The notes under the pieces: model-generated
What the model was told of the DNA's origin: nothing
What the model saw: only the letters and a program-made list of their open reading frames with translations
Databases searched by the model: none
Position numbers and translations under genes: made by a program
In this document: one piece after another, positions 55,411 to 64,000 of the stretch
How positions within the stretch are numbered: position 1 is the first letter of the stretch
Layout of the letters: the number at the start of each line of letters is the position of its first letter
DNA from: Gaiellasilicea sp963789355
GTDB taxonomy: Bacteria > Actinomycetota > Thermoleophilia > Gaiellales > Gaiellaceae
DNA: 64,000 bases
Reading direction: 5' to 3'
Assembly (NCBI GenBank): GCA_963789355.1
Contig: CAWBKK010000009.1
Location: forward strand, 78,326-142,325

Positions 55411-56826
55411 ATGTCCGTTCTGATCAAAGGCGGCCGCGTCATCACCGCGGCGGACGACTACGTCGCCGACATCTTCGTCGAGGACGAGCGGATCTCCCTG
55501 ATCGGCGAGTCACTCGACATCGCCGCCGACACGACGATCGACGCCTCCGGCAAGTACGTCCTGCCGGGGGCGGTCGACCCGCACACGCACCTCGACATGC
55601 CGTTCGGCGGCACGACGACGATCGACGACGTCGAGTCGGGCCAGCGGGCGGCGGCGCGCGGCGGCACGACGACGCACGTCGACTTCTGCATCCAGGCGCC
55701 CGGCACGAGCTTCGGCGACGCGCTCGCCGACTGGAAGTCGAAGGCCGAAGGCAAGCAGCTGATCGACATGGGCTACCACATCGCCGTCACCGACCTGAAG
55801 GACGGCGGCTCGCTCGAGGAGCTCGCGTCGCTGCCCGACCAGGGAATCACCTCCTACAAGCTCTTCATGGCCTACAAGGGCGCGCTGATGGTCGACGACG
55901 AGACGCTCTTCAAGACGATGGAGGTCGCGGCCGAGACGGGCGCGCTCGTGATGGTGCACGCCGAGAACGGCGACGCGATCGACGTGCTCGTCAAGAAGGC
56001 GCTGGCGGAGGGGAAGACCGAGCCGAAGTACCACGCGCTGACGCGGCCGCCCGAGACGGAGGGCGAGGCGACGAACCGCGCGATCCAGCTCGCCCGCGTC
56101 GCCGGCTGCGCGCTCTACGTCGTCCACGTCTCCTGCAAGGAGGCGGTCGAGCCGATCGAGCTCGCCCGCGAGAAGGGCTGGGACGTCTGGGGCGAGACGT
56201 GCACGCAGTACTTCTTCATCGACTACACGCACCTCGAACAGCCGGACTTCGAGGGCGCGAAGTACGTCTACACGCCGCCGCCGCGCGACAAGGCGAACCA
56301 GGACGTGCTCTGGAACGCCGTCCGGACGGACGTGCTCAGCGCGATCTCGACCGACCACTGCGCCTTCACCTGGGGCGAGCAGAAGGCGATGGGCCGCGAC
56401 GACTTCTCGAAGATCCCGAACGGCGGGCCCGGGCTCGAGAACCGGCTGCACATGATCCACCACTTCGGCGTCCGCGAAGGCCGGATCGGCCTGAACCGGA
56501 TGGTCGAGCTGCTCGCGACGAACCCGGCCAAGCTCTTCGGCCTCTATCCGAAGAAGGGGACGGTCGCCGTCGGCTCGGACGCCGACCTCGTCGTCTTCGA
56601 TCCCGAGAAGCGGCACACGATCACGGCCGCGGGCCAGCAGTCGAAGACCGACTACAACCTCTACGAGGGCACCGAGGTCACCGGCGACGTCGAGACGGTG
56701 CTCCTGCGCGGGAACGTGATCGTCGAGGGCGGCGAGGTCGTCGCGAAGCCGGGGATCGGGCAGTTCGTCGCCCGCGCGAAGTTCGGCGAGCGGCTGCACG
56801 CGAAAGCGACGGAGGCGGCCACGTAA
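55411..56826 (+). CDS. hydA: Dihydropyrimidinase/hydantoinase
   Basis: The 471-residue enzyme starts at ATG 55411 after AAGGGAG. The metal site shows DPHTHLDMPFGG (near 59-70), the carbamylated lysine in SYKLFMAYKG (near 151), histidines in VHAEN and YVVHVSC, and the late Asp in STDHCAF (near 315). It opens dihydrouracil, dihydrothymine or 5-substituted hydantoins to carbamoyl amino acids. It is the enzyme end of the ABC operon. It could also serve as allantoinase, which the purine island lacks. Confidence 0.93.
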   Translation: MSVLIKGGRVITAADDYVADIFVEDERISLIGESLDIAADTTIDASGKYVLPGAVDPHTHLDMPFGGTTTIDDVESGQRAAARGGTTTHVDFCIQAPGTSFGDALADWKSKAEGKQLIDMGYHIAVTDLKDGGSLEELASLPDQGITSYKLFMAYKGALMVDDETLFKTMEVAAETGALVMVHAENGDAIDVLVKKALAEGKTEPKYHALTRPPETEGEATNRAIQLARVAGCALYVVHVSCKEAVEPIELAREKGWDVWGETCTQYFFIDYTHLEQPDFEGAKYVYTPPPRDKANQDVLWNAVRTDVLSAISTDHCAFTWGEQKAMGRDDFSKIPNGGPGLENRLHMIHHFGVREGRIGLNRMVELLATNPAKLFGLYPKKGTVAVGSDADLVVFDPEKRHTITAAGQQSKTDYNLYEGTEVTGDVETVLLRGNVIVEGGEVVAKPGIGQFVARAKFGERLHAKATEAAT

Positions 56827-57774
56827 CGAAGCTCGGACTCGTCGCCGGAGCGGCGGTCGGCGCCGTCGTCGTGGTCGCGGCGGTGGACGCCGTTCGCAAC
56901 CGCGACTCCGGCGACCGCCGCCCGCCGCGACGACGACCACCGAGCTTCCCGAGCGCGACGCGCTCGCCGAGCAGGCCGCCCAGCTCGGCATCCGCGGCGA
57001 GCTGCTCCTCTACGGCGACGGCTGCAGCGTCGAAGTGCTCGCGCTGCCGTCGCTCGAGCTCGACCCCCAGGAGCGCGTGTGCTGGCCACGCGGCACACGC
57101 TCTCCGTCCGGCGGGGTGGTCGCCGTCTGTCGCGGCGAGACGACGGAGGTCTACTCCACGGTGGGCGGCTTCGAGAACAGCCATCGCGGCTGCACGCCGG
57201 CGTGGCAGCCCGGGGGAGCGTTGACGCTCGCACGACACGGCGAGGTCGTCACGCCCGACGGCACCGTTCTGATTCCGAGCAGCGAGCTCGAGCGGGCGGC
57301 GCGGCGCCATCCGACGGTCCCGGACCTCCCGGTCCGCGTGCGTGCGCTCGTCGACGGGATCGCGTGGATCTCGAACACCGCGGCGGCCGTGCTGCTCTCG
57401 ATCCGAATCGGCGGCCGGCTCGACCGGCTCGGCCCGCTGAGCGCGATCGCGTTCTTCGAGAACGGCCACGCCACATCGGAACGACCGTACCTCCGCGACA
57501 CGGGCGGACAGCTCGACGTGAGCCCGCGCGGCACGTACGTGACGATGACCCCGGACGTGATCCTGCGCCGCGACGGCTCGCAGGTGAGCCTGCCGCCGCA
57601 CCTGCGCGAGGCGCATGACTTCGCGTGGTCGCCGACGAGCGCTTCGTCGCGATCGCGACGCCGTTCGCCGTGACGATCGTCGACGTGAGCAGCCTCGCTC
57701 GCTACGACCGGATCGGCTCAGGCCTGCGCTCGGTCACGCTGCCGCTGCGCGTGACCGAGCTGGCCTGGCGCTGA
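56823..57774 (+). CDS. Membrane-anchored protein of unknown function (frameshifted)
   Basis: The start is GTA at 56823-56825 on the hydA TAA stop; a G instead of A would give a GTGA junction. Two missing bases (within 56921-56930, and near 57634) must be restored for a 317-residue protein. An N-terminal anchor (VAGAAVGAVVVVAAV) precedes an extracytoplasmic domain with GELLLYGDGCSVEVLALPSLE and repeated short beta motifs (VVAVCRGETTEVYS, AWISNTAAAVLLSIR), perhaps a beta-propeller. No function is recognised. Its position as last gene suggests it belongs to the importer operon. Confidence 0.55.
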
Positions 57775-57777
57775 CGG

Positions 57778-58298
57778 CTACGAGCGTCCCGGCTCGCAGT
57801 CGACCTTGGGGTTGTACGGCGCAGAGCGCGCCGCTCGGGTTGTGCCGGAAGATCCACGCATGGAGCGCGTAGAACGGCGGCAGCCCGTAGCGGTTGCCGG
57901 CCGGCGTCAGCGAGAACTCCTCGCCGAAGAGCCTCGGCGGCGCCGACCCCTTCCAGTCGGACTGGAAGACGAGGTACTCGAGCGCGACCAGCTTCATCCG
58001 GCCCTTGAACCCGGGCTCGTAGACGAGCAGCTCCGGCTTGCCCTCCTCGATCGCCCCGTCCAGCAGGGACGGGTTGAGCATGTGGATGCCCATGCGTGCC
58101 CTCGGCGGACTGGATGCACTCGATCCCGGCCGCGTCGGCGACACGGACGGTGTAGCCGGCGCCCTTGGCGACCTCGATGTCGCGGAAGTCGGCCGTCGCG
58201 TTGCGGGCCTCGGCGAAGAGGCCGCCGGCGATCGCGAGGCTCGTGGCCACGAGGACGGGCAGCACCGCGAGGACGACGATCAGGATGCGCTTCTTCAT
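57778..58298 (-). CDS. Secreted protein of unknown function (two frameshifts)
   Basis: From ATG 58298 (AAGGGAGAG upstream) a signal peptide (ILIVVLAVLPVLVATSLAIAGG) is followed by a domain with MGIHMLNPSLLDG, EEGKPELLVYEP, LVALEYLVFQSDW and YALHAWIFRHNPSG. Extra bases at 58094 and 57823 disturb the frame; without them the protein has 172 residues and ends APYNPKVDCEPGRS. I recall similar GxHYxNP/YALHAWxxRxNP proteins in soil bacteria but no function. It is downstream of the DUF4242 gene. Confidence 0.6.
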
Positions 58299-58313
58299 CT
58301 GCTCTCTCCCTTC

Positions 58314-58604
58314 TCAGACGGCGGCAGGCTGGGGATCCGGCCTGACGATGACGGTGTCGGCGACGCGGACGATCTCGTCGACGGGAAGGTCGGCGGCGGC
58401 CGCGTGGGCGCGGATCGCCTCCGGGCTCGACGCCTGGTAGATGCAGACGGTGCCGACGCCGTTCCCCTCCTCGAGCACGTAGCTGCGGATCCAGCGGACG
58501 TCGTCGGGCATCTCCTCGCCCACCGTCGTCGAGCGGGCCGCCGCCTCGCCGAGCTCCTCGCCGCTGCGCCAGCCGCTGCGGCGAAGGATCACGTAGGTGT
58601 CCAT
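58314..58604 (-). CDS. DUF4242 (SCO4226-like) protein
   Basis: The 96-residue protein starts at ATG 58604 behind AAGGAG. It has the ferredoxin-like DUF4242 pattern: MDTYVILRRSGW, VRWIRSYVLEEGNGVGTVCIYQASSPEAIRAHA and DEIVRVADTVIVRP. The family member SCO4226 is known as a nickel-binding protein. It lies 28 bases downstream of the LuxR regulator gene and is probably in the same transcript. Confidence 0.8.
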   Translation of the reverse strand: MDTYVILRRSGWRSGEELGEAAARSTTVGEEMPDDVRWIRSYVLEEGNGVGTVCIYQASSPEAIRAHAAAADLPVDEIVRVADTVIVRPDPQPAAV

Positions 58605-58632
58605 CGAGACTCCTTCTTCGGGTGTCTGGACG

Positions 58633-61158
58633 CTACGGCCGCGCCGGCGCGGTGACATCGGCGGGATCGCCCATGTTGGCGTCGTCCGCTACCGATATTT
58701 CGCGAAACCGAGAAGCAGCCTCGCCGCGTGTCCGGGCACCGAGCTTGCGCAGCACGGAGGAAACGTGGTGGTCGACCGTGCGGGTCGAGAGGACGAGGCG
58801 CTCCGCGATCTCACGGTTCTGCAGCCCGCCGGCGACGAGCGCCAGCACCTCGAGCTCGCGCGAGGTCAGGCCGGCCGGGTTGCCGCGGGTCGCCTCGCGT
58901 GGGCCACGCAGGCCGAGCCGTCGCCGCAGCGCCTCGAGCGCCGGGCGCGCGCCGAGCTCCTCGAGCTGCGCGATCGCCGACGCGTCGCCAGCGTCGGCCA
59001 GGGTCCGCGCAGCCTCGTAAGGACACAGCTGTGCGCGCCACGCCTCAGCCGCCGCGTGCACGTCGCCGCCGAGCTGCAGCCGGTACGGCTCGGCGATCCA
59101 GTCGGGCGCCTCGTCGAGCGTGCCCGCCCGCCACTGCCAGTAGGCAAGCTCGCCCCCGTACCAGAGATGCCGCTTCTCGAGGGCGAGCTCGTACGCCGCT
59201 GCCGCCTCCCGGGCCGTGCGTTCGGGATCGCCCGCGAGCCACCCCGCCTCCGCGCGCGCCGAATAGATGTGGCCGAGCCGTTGAAGGTGGCCGCCGGGCC
59301 GCGCGAGCTCGAGCGCCTCGTCGAGCGCGTCGAACGCACCGGGGTCTCCCCGGCGGGCACGTACGCGACCGAGTGCGATCAACGCCGAGACCCGGCTGAT
59401 CGGATCGTGTAGGCCCTGGAGGACTGAGCCCGCGAGCCGAGCACCTTCGTCCCAGCGGCCGCGATAGACGTGGACGAGCGCCAGCCACGCCCGCGGGTAG
59501 ACGGGCCAGAGATCATGCGCCTCGGCGAAGGCGATGCACTCCCGCAACCACGCCTCTGCGGGCTCCAGCTCCATCATCTCGCCGAGTCCCGTTCCGAGCA
59601 TGTTGAGCGCTGACATGCTGAAGACCTCGAGCTCCCTTTCGCCGGCGATCGCGAGGCTTCGCTCCAGCTCCTTCACTCCCTCGTCGAACCTGCCGGCCAT
59701 GATCAGCGAAGTGCCGACCATGTTCAGGCCATAGGCTTCGACCTCGCGGTCGCCGACGGCGATAGCTGCCGCGACAGACTTCCGTCCCCACGAAACACCC
59801 TCGTCGTTGTCGCGGCTGAGCATTCGAGCGTACGCCTGAACCGAGTACGCCCACGCGAGCTCACGCCCGGCGGGAAGAGCTTCGAGGATCTCGATCGACT
59901 CGCGGCTCGCGTCCTCCGCCTCCTGGTTCCGCCCCAGCCGGGTGAAAGCATTCGTCAGCCGCGAGAGCGTCTCACCGACGCGGAGGCGGTCGCCGAGCTC
60001 GCGATAGATTGCGAGCGCTTCTAGCCGCGCGTTGACAGACTCCTCGTAGAGCCCCGTCACGAGAGCTTCCTCGGCGTACCCGTTCAGGAGAGCCGCCCGC
60101 TCCGCGGCGGGCACGCCCTCGGCGAACCTGAGCGCACGCTCGTACTGCACCGCCGCTTCACGGTGCGAGCTCGCGGCCGCGGCCGCCTGGCCCGCCGCCG
60201 GCGCGTAGCGCAGTACAGCCTCGACGTCGCCCGCCTCCTCGGCGTGAAAGGCGAGCCGCGAGAGATCGCCGCGGTCGGTTAGCGCGCCGAGGATGGTCTC
60301 GTGCAGCGTCCGCCGGCGATGGGGTGCGAGCGAGGTCTCGACGGCGAGCCGCGCCAGCTCGTGGCGGAAGGCAACGCCGTCCCGGTCGGCTCGAATCACG
60401 CCCGATTCGAGACAGGCGTCGAGCCGGTCGAGCTCGGCCGGGACGATCTGCTCGAGGAGCCAGAGCTCGGCTCGGAGCGGGATCACGGCGATCGCCTCGA
60501 TCAGCCGTCTCGCCGCCTCGTCGAGGAGCGCGACGCGCGCGAGCACGGCGTCGCGAACCGTTTCGGGAAGCTCGCCGCCGCCGGCCGCGAGGACTTCTGT
60601 GACGAAGAACGCGTTCCCGAGCGTGAGCCGGTGGATGGCATCCGCGTCGGCGCCGAGGGGCGAGGCCAGCTCACGAACGGCCTCGCGCGAGAGCCGCGGC
60701 ACCGTCACTCGCACGACGCCTGGCGCGGACGCGAGCTCACCGAGGACGACGCGTAGCGGATGATCGCCCGTGACCTCGTCGTCGCGGTAGGTGGCGACGA
60801 CGAGCGCATCAGAGCCTTCGACACGCCGCCCGAGCACGCGCAGGACGTCGAGCGAGGCGCCGTCAGCCCAATGCACGTCCTCGAGCACGAGCACCCCGCC
60901 GCGCGCGAGCACCGAGGTCGCGATCGTGCGCGGGTCGCCGGGCTCGAGGCCGACGTCGAGGAACGGCCCGAGCGGTGTCGGCGCGGCGAGGTTCTCGCAC
61001 GAGCCGCGCAGCACCTCGCCCGCGTCCTCCGCGAACGCACGGACAAGCGCCGTCTTGCCGACGCCCGCCTCACCGCCGACGAAGACAAGGCGCCCGCCGT
61101 CGGCGCGAAGCGCCTCGAGCTCCGCCAGCAGCTGCTCGCGCTCGAGAAGCTCGACCAT
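58633..61158 (-). CDS. LuxR-family regulator with AAA ATPase (LAL/MalT-like)
   Basis: The 841-residue protein begins at ATG 61158. An N-terminal ATPase has Walker A GGEAGVGKTALV (near residue 30) and Walker B VLVLEDVHWADG. A long middle region (about 330-750) is TPR-like helical repeats. The C-terminal LuxR helix-turn-helix is GLTSRELEVLALVAGGLQNREIAERLVLSTRTVDHHVSSVL, without a receiver domain. It probably activates the DUF4242 and secreted-protein genes just downstream. The signal is unknown. Confidence 0.88.
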   Translation of the reverse strand: MVELLEREQLLAELEALRADGGRLVFVGGEAGVGKTALVRAFAEDAGEVLRGSCENLAAPTPLGPFLDVGLEPGDPRTIATSVLARGGVLVLEDVHWADGASLDVLRVLGRRVEGSDALVVATYRDDEVTGDHPLRVVLGELASAPGVVRVTVPRLSREAVRELASPLGADADAIHRLTLGNAFFVTEVLAAGGGELPETVRDAVLARVALLDEAARRLIEAIAVIPLRAELWLLEQIVPAELDRLDACLESGVIRADRDGVAFRHELARLAVETSLAPHRRRTLHETILGALTDRGDLSRLAFHAEEAGDVEAVLRYAPAAGQAAAAASSHREAAVQYERALRFAEGVPAAERAALLNGYAEEALVTGLYEESVNARLEALAIYRELGDRLRVGETLSRLTNAFTRLGRNQEAEDASRESIEILEALPAGRELAWAYSVQAYARMLSRDNDEGVSWGRKSVAAAIAVGDREVEAYGLNMVGTSLIMAGRFDEGVKELERSLAIAGERELEVFSMSALNMLGTGLGEMMELEPAEAWLRECIAFAEAHDLWPVYPRAWLALVHVYRGRWDEGARLAGSVLQGLHDPISRVSALIALGRVRARRGDPGAFDALDEALELARPGGHLQRLGHIYSARAEAGWLAGDPERTAREAAAAYELALEKRHLWYGGELAYWQWRAGTLDEAPDWIAEPYRLQLGGDVHAAAEAWRAQLCPYEAARTLADAGDASAIAQLEELGARPALEALRRRLGLRGPREATRGNPAGLTSRELEVLALVAGGLQNREIAERLVLSTRTVDHHVSSVLRKLGARTRGEAASRFREISVADDANMGDPADVTAPARP

Positions 61159-61187
61159 CTCTTGATCCTCCCGCGTAGGCTGCCGCC

Positions 61188-62609
61188 GTGCAACGACGCG
61201 TCCGCCTCCCGAGCGCTGAGAATCCTGAGATCGCGGCCGCATTCGCGAGCCTCCGCGACAGCCTCGACGTCGAGCTCGGCTTCCCCGACGACGTGCAGGC
61301 TGACGCCGAGAAGTCGGTTCGGTCACGACGCCTGCCCGACAACGACGAAACCTCGATCCCGTTCGTCACGATCGACCCGCCCGAATCGATGGACCTCGAC
61401 CAGGCTCTCCATCTCGAGCGGGACGGCAAGGGCTTCCGCGTGCGGTATGCGATCGCCGACGTCGCTGCGTTCGTCGACCCCGGCGGGCCCATGGACCGGG
61501 AGGCGCACGAGCGCGGCCAGACGCTCTACGCGCCGGACGAAAATGCACGCCTCTATCCGCCCGCACTCTCCGAAGGCGCCGGCAGCCTGCTTTCGGACGA
61601 GACGCGGCCGGCGATCCTGTGGACGATGGACGTCGACGAGACCGGCGAGGGGATCGAGGTCGACGTGCGTCGTGCACTCGTCCGCAGCCGCGAGAAGCTC
61701 GACTACGACGGCGTGCAGCGCTCGCTCGACGACGGCAACGCCGGCGAGTCGCTCCAGCTCCTCCGCGAGGTCGGGCTGCTGCGACAGGAGCGGGAGGCGC
61801 GCCAGGGTGGCGTTCAGCTGGCGATCCCGGAGCAGGAGGTCGAGGAGACTGCGACCGGCTACGAGCTCCGGTTTCGAGCGATGCTTCCCGTCGAGGGCTG
61901 GAACGCTCAGATCTCGCTCATGACCGGTCAGGCGGCGGCCGAGCTGATGCTGAAGGCGGAGCTCGGCGTCGTGCGGACTCTTCCCAAGGCGAGCCGCCGG
62001 GCGGTCGAGCGGCTGCGGCGGACGGCGAAGGCGCTCGGGATCGAGTGGAAAGAGGAGCAGACCTTCGCGGACGTGATCCGCGACCTCGATCCCAACGTGC
62101 CTGCGCACGCCGCCTTTCTCGTCGAGTCGACGGTGCTGCTCCGTGGCTCAGGCTATGCAGCCTTCGACGACGAAGTTCCGTCGCAGCCCGCGCACGCAGG
62201 CGTCGGGGCGCCCTACGCGCACGCGACCGCGCCGCTGCGACGGCTCGTCGACCGCTACGTCGGCGAGGTCTGCATCGCCGTCTGCGCCGGTGAGAGCGTC
62301 CCTACATGGGCAACGGAGGCTCTACCCGGCCTGCCGCACACGATGGAGCAGTCGAACAAGCGGGCTCAGCAGTACGAGGCCGGGATCATCTCGGTAGTCG
62401 AGGCAGCCGTGCTGAAGCCGCACGTCGGCGAGACCTTCGAGGCAGTCGTGGTCGACGTCGACGAGCACGACGGCGGCGGCACGATCCAGCTGACCGATCC
62501 TGCCGTCACGGCTCATTGCAAGGGCGACCTGCCGCTCGGCGAACGCGTCAAGGTTCGGCTCGAGCTCGCGGACGTGGCGTTGCGTCAGGTTCGCTTCGAG
62601 CTCGCCTAG
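61188..62609 (+). CDS. RNB-domain ribonuclease (RNase II/R family)
   Basis: The protein has 473 residues from GTG 61188. The RNB catalytic patch is TIDPPESMDLDQAL (near 62-75), where the usual IDxxxxxDxDDA has its last Asp replaced by Gln, as I recall from other actinobacterial RNB proteins. YAHATAPLRRLVDRYV (near 346) is the family RNA-binding and catalytic Arg segment. A short C-terminal beta domain replaces the S1 domain; there is no N-terminal cold-shock domain. It should digest RNA from the 3' end, but the Gln substitution makes activity uncertain. It diverges from the LuxR gene by 29 bases. Confidence 0.87.
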   Translation: MQRRVRLPSAENPEIAAAFASLRDSLDVELGFPDDVQADAEKSVRSRRLPDNDETSIPFVTIDPPESMDLDQALHLERDGKGFRVRYAIADVAAFVDPGGPMDREAHERGQTLYAPDENARLYPPALSEGAGSLLSDETRPAILWTMDVDETGEGIEVDVRRALVRSREKLDYDGVQRSLDDGNAGESLQLLREVGLLRQEREARQGGVQLAIPEQEVEETATGYELRFRAMLPVEGWNAQISLMTGQAAAELMLKAELGVVRTLPKASRRAVERLRRTAKALGIEWKEEQTFADVIRDLDPNVPAHAAFLVESTVLLRGSGYAAFDDEVPSQPAHAGVGAPYAHATAPLRRLVDRYVGEVCIAVCAGESVPTWATEALPGLPHTMEQSNKRAQQYEAGIISVVEAAVLKPHVGETFEAVVVDVDEHDGGGTIQLTDPAVTAHCKGDLPLGERVKVRLELADVALRQVRFELA

Positions 62610-63135
62610 CGGCAGGGATATCCGAACGCAATGCGCACACGCTGCGTGCGGCCGCCCTCGACAAGGACGTCGAGCGGATAGCAGCCGGGCCGCGTCATCG
62701 AGAACCCACCGCTGAAGCCCGTCACTGCGCCGACCGTGCCGTCGTAGGAGAAGGCCCTCGTCCCGGGTGGGCACGGGACGATCCGGACGACCGATGTGCC
62801 CGCCTCGCCGCGCGTGTAATGCAGGAAGAACCGGTCGCGATACCGCTCCGGGACGGTGAGGACGACTGCCCGTCCAGCGCGAACGACGACACCGCTCTTG
62901 CGCCCGAGCCGTCCGTCGTTACCCCAGGGACCGAGGGCTCGTCGCGGAGCGGCATCGAGGAGGCCGGAGAAGGCGATCGGGCCGACGACGACCGCGCGGT
63001 GCTGAGCGAACCCGAGCGGCCCGCGGCCGCTCTCGATCCGGCCGCGGCAGTCCCGCGTCGGCAGCTCCTCTTCCTGCGCTGCGGCGACGGACGCAGCGGC
63101 CGCAGCCGCCGCGAACGCCGCAACGAGCGCGACCT

Positions 63136-63139
<4 letters not shown>
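62606..63139 (-). CDS. Small secreted protein of unknown function
   Basis: The 177-residue protein has a signal peptide (VALVAAFAAAAAAASVAAA). The exported part is rich in beta strands with GRAVVLTVPERYRDRFFLHYTRG and C-terminal RPGCYPLDVLVEGG, and has four cysteines (two likely disulfides). I recognise no family. ATG 63139 overlaps the stop of the dehydrogenase upstream as ATGA. It shares the CTAG stop overlap with the ribonuclease gene. Confidence 0.65.

Positions 63140-64000
<861 letters not shown>

Noticed and set aside
51653..58298. Pseudogene cluster
   Set aside because: Each break is a single base, mostly in short homopolymers, and all conserved motifs continue in the shifted frame, so assembly error is more likely than decay.

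Overview
The window is high-GC, densely coded DNA from an actinobacterium, most plausibly of the class Thermoleophilia (Gaiella-like); that placement is inference, not a search result. Supporting signs are GTG starts and 4-base GTGA/ATGA operon overlaps, an F420-type luciferase-like oxidoreductase, an MqnA/MqnD-family protein, a CIRCE-controlled groES-groEL pair and several secreted proteases. There is no phage, IS element, CRISPR array or rRNA.

Layout. 0-2 kb: end of a SelW-like gene, two enoyl-CoA hydratases and an EthD-like protein. 2-5.2 kb: DMT transporter and a secreted M6-type metalloprotease. 5.2-15.3 kb: a purine-degradation island with a three-subunit xanthine dehydrogenase, an 8-oxoguanine deaminase-like amidohydrolase, 5-hydroxyisourate hydrolase, OHCU decarboxylase, membrane urate oxidase PuuD, a DUF3830 protein, a membrane nucleotidyl cyclase, a cupin and an allantoate-amidohydrolase-like M20 enzyme. 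15.3-24 kb: MFS transporter, aldehyde dehydrogenase, thiolase, MqnD-like protein, DtxR regulator, ornithine-cyclodeaminase-family enzyme and DUF421 protein. 24-29 kb: a large subtilase with RTX repeats, tRNA-Arg, YgfZ and a sulfite-oxidase-like protein. 29-31 kb: groES-groEL. 31-35 kb: Nudix and ASCH-like proteins, then a pseudo-receiver/thioredoxin-reductase-like flavoprotein overlapping a second membrane cyclase. 36-41.4 kb: 2-oxoacid dehydrogenase E1alpha-E1beta-E2 followed by lipB and lipA. 41.4-48 kb: second subtilase, fumarase, an ICL/PEP-mutase-family enzyme, tRNA-Phe and arginase. 48-57.8 kb: a hydantoin/pyrimidine-type cluster with methyltransferase, F420-type oxidoreductase, carbamoyl-amino-acid hydrolase, NMT1/THI5-type ABC importer and dihydropyrimidinase. 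57.8-64 kb: secreted and DUF4242 proteins, a large LuxR-type ATPase regulator, an RNB ribonuclease and the end of methylmalonate-semialdehyde dehydrogenase.

How it fits together. The window reads as scavenging metabolism: secreted proteases, purine breakdown from (oxo)guanine and xanthine towards allantoate, pyrimidine or hydantoin uptake and ring opening, and an acyl-CoA-forming semialdehyde dehydrogenase that could take malonate semialdehyde from beta-alanine. Lipoate synthesis sits beside the lipoylated E2.

Data quality. About a dozen single-base indels break otherwise intact genes, most of them between 51.6 and 58.1 kb and many in short homopolymers. Two operon junctions read CGTAACGA where CGTGACGA would restore the usual GTGA overlap. 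These look like consensus errors rather than gene decay. The non-coding surprises are two families of hairpin repeats with compensatory base changes and a pair of 19-bp palindromes between lipB and lipA.
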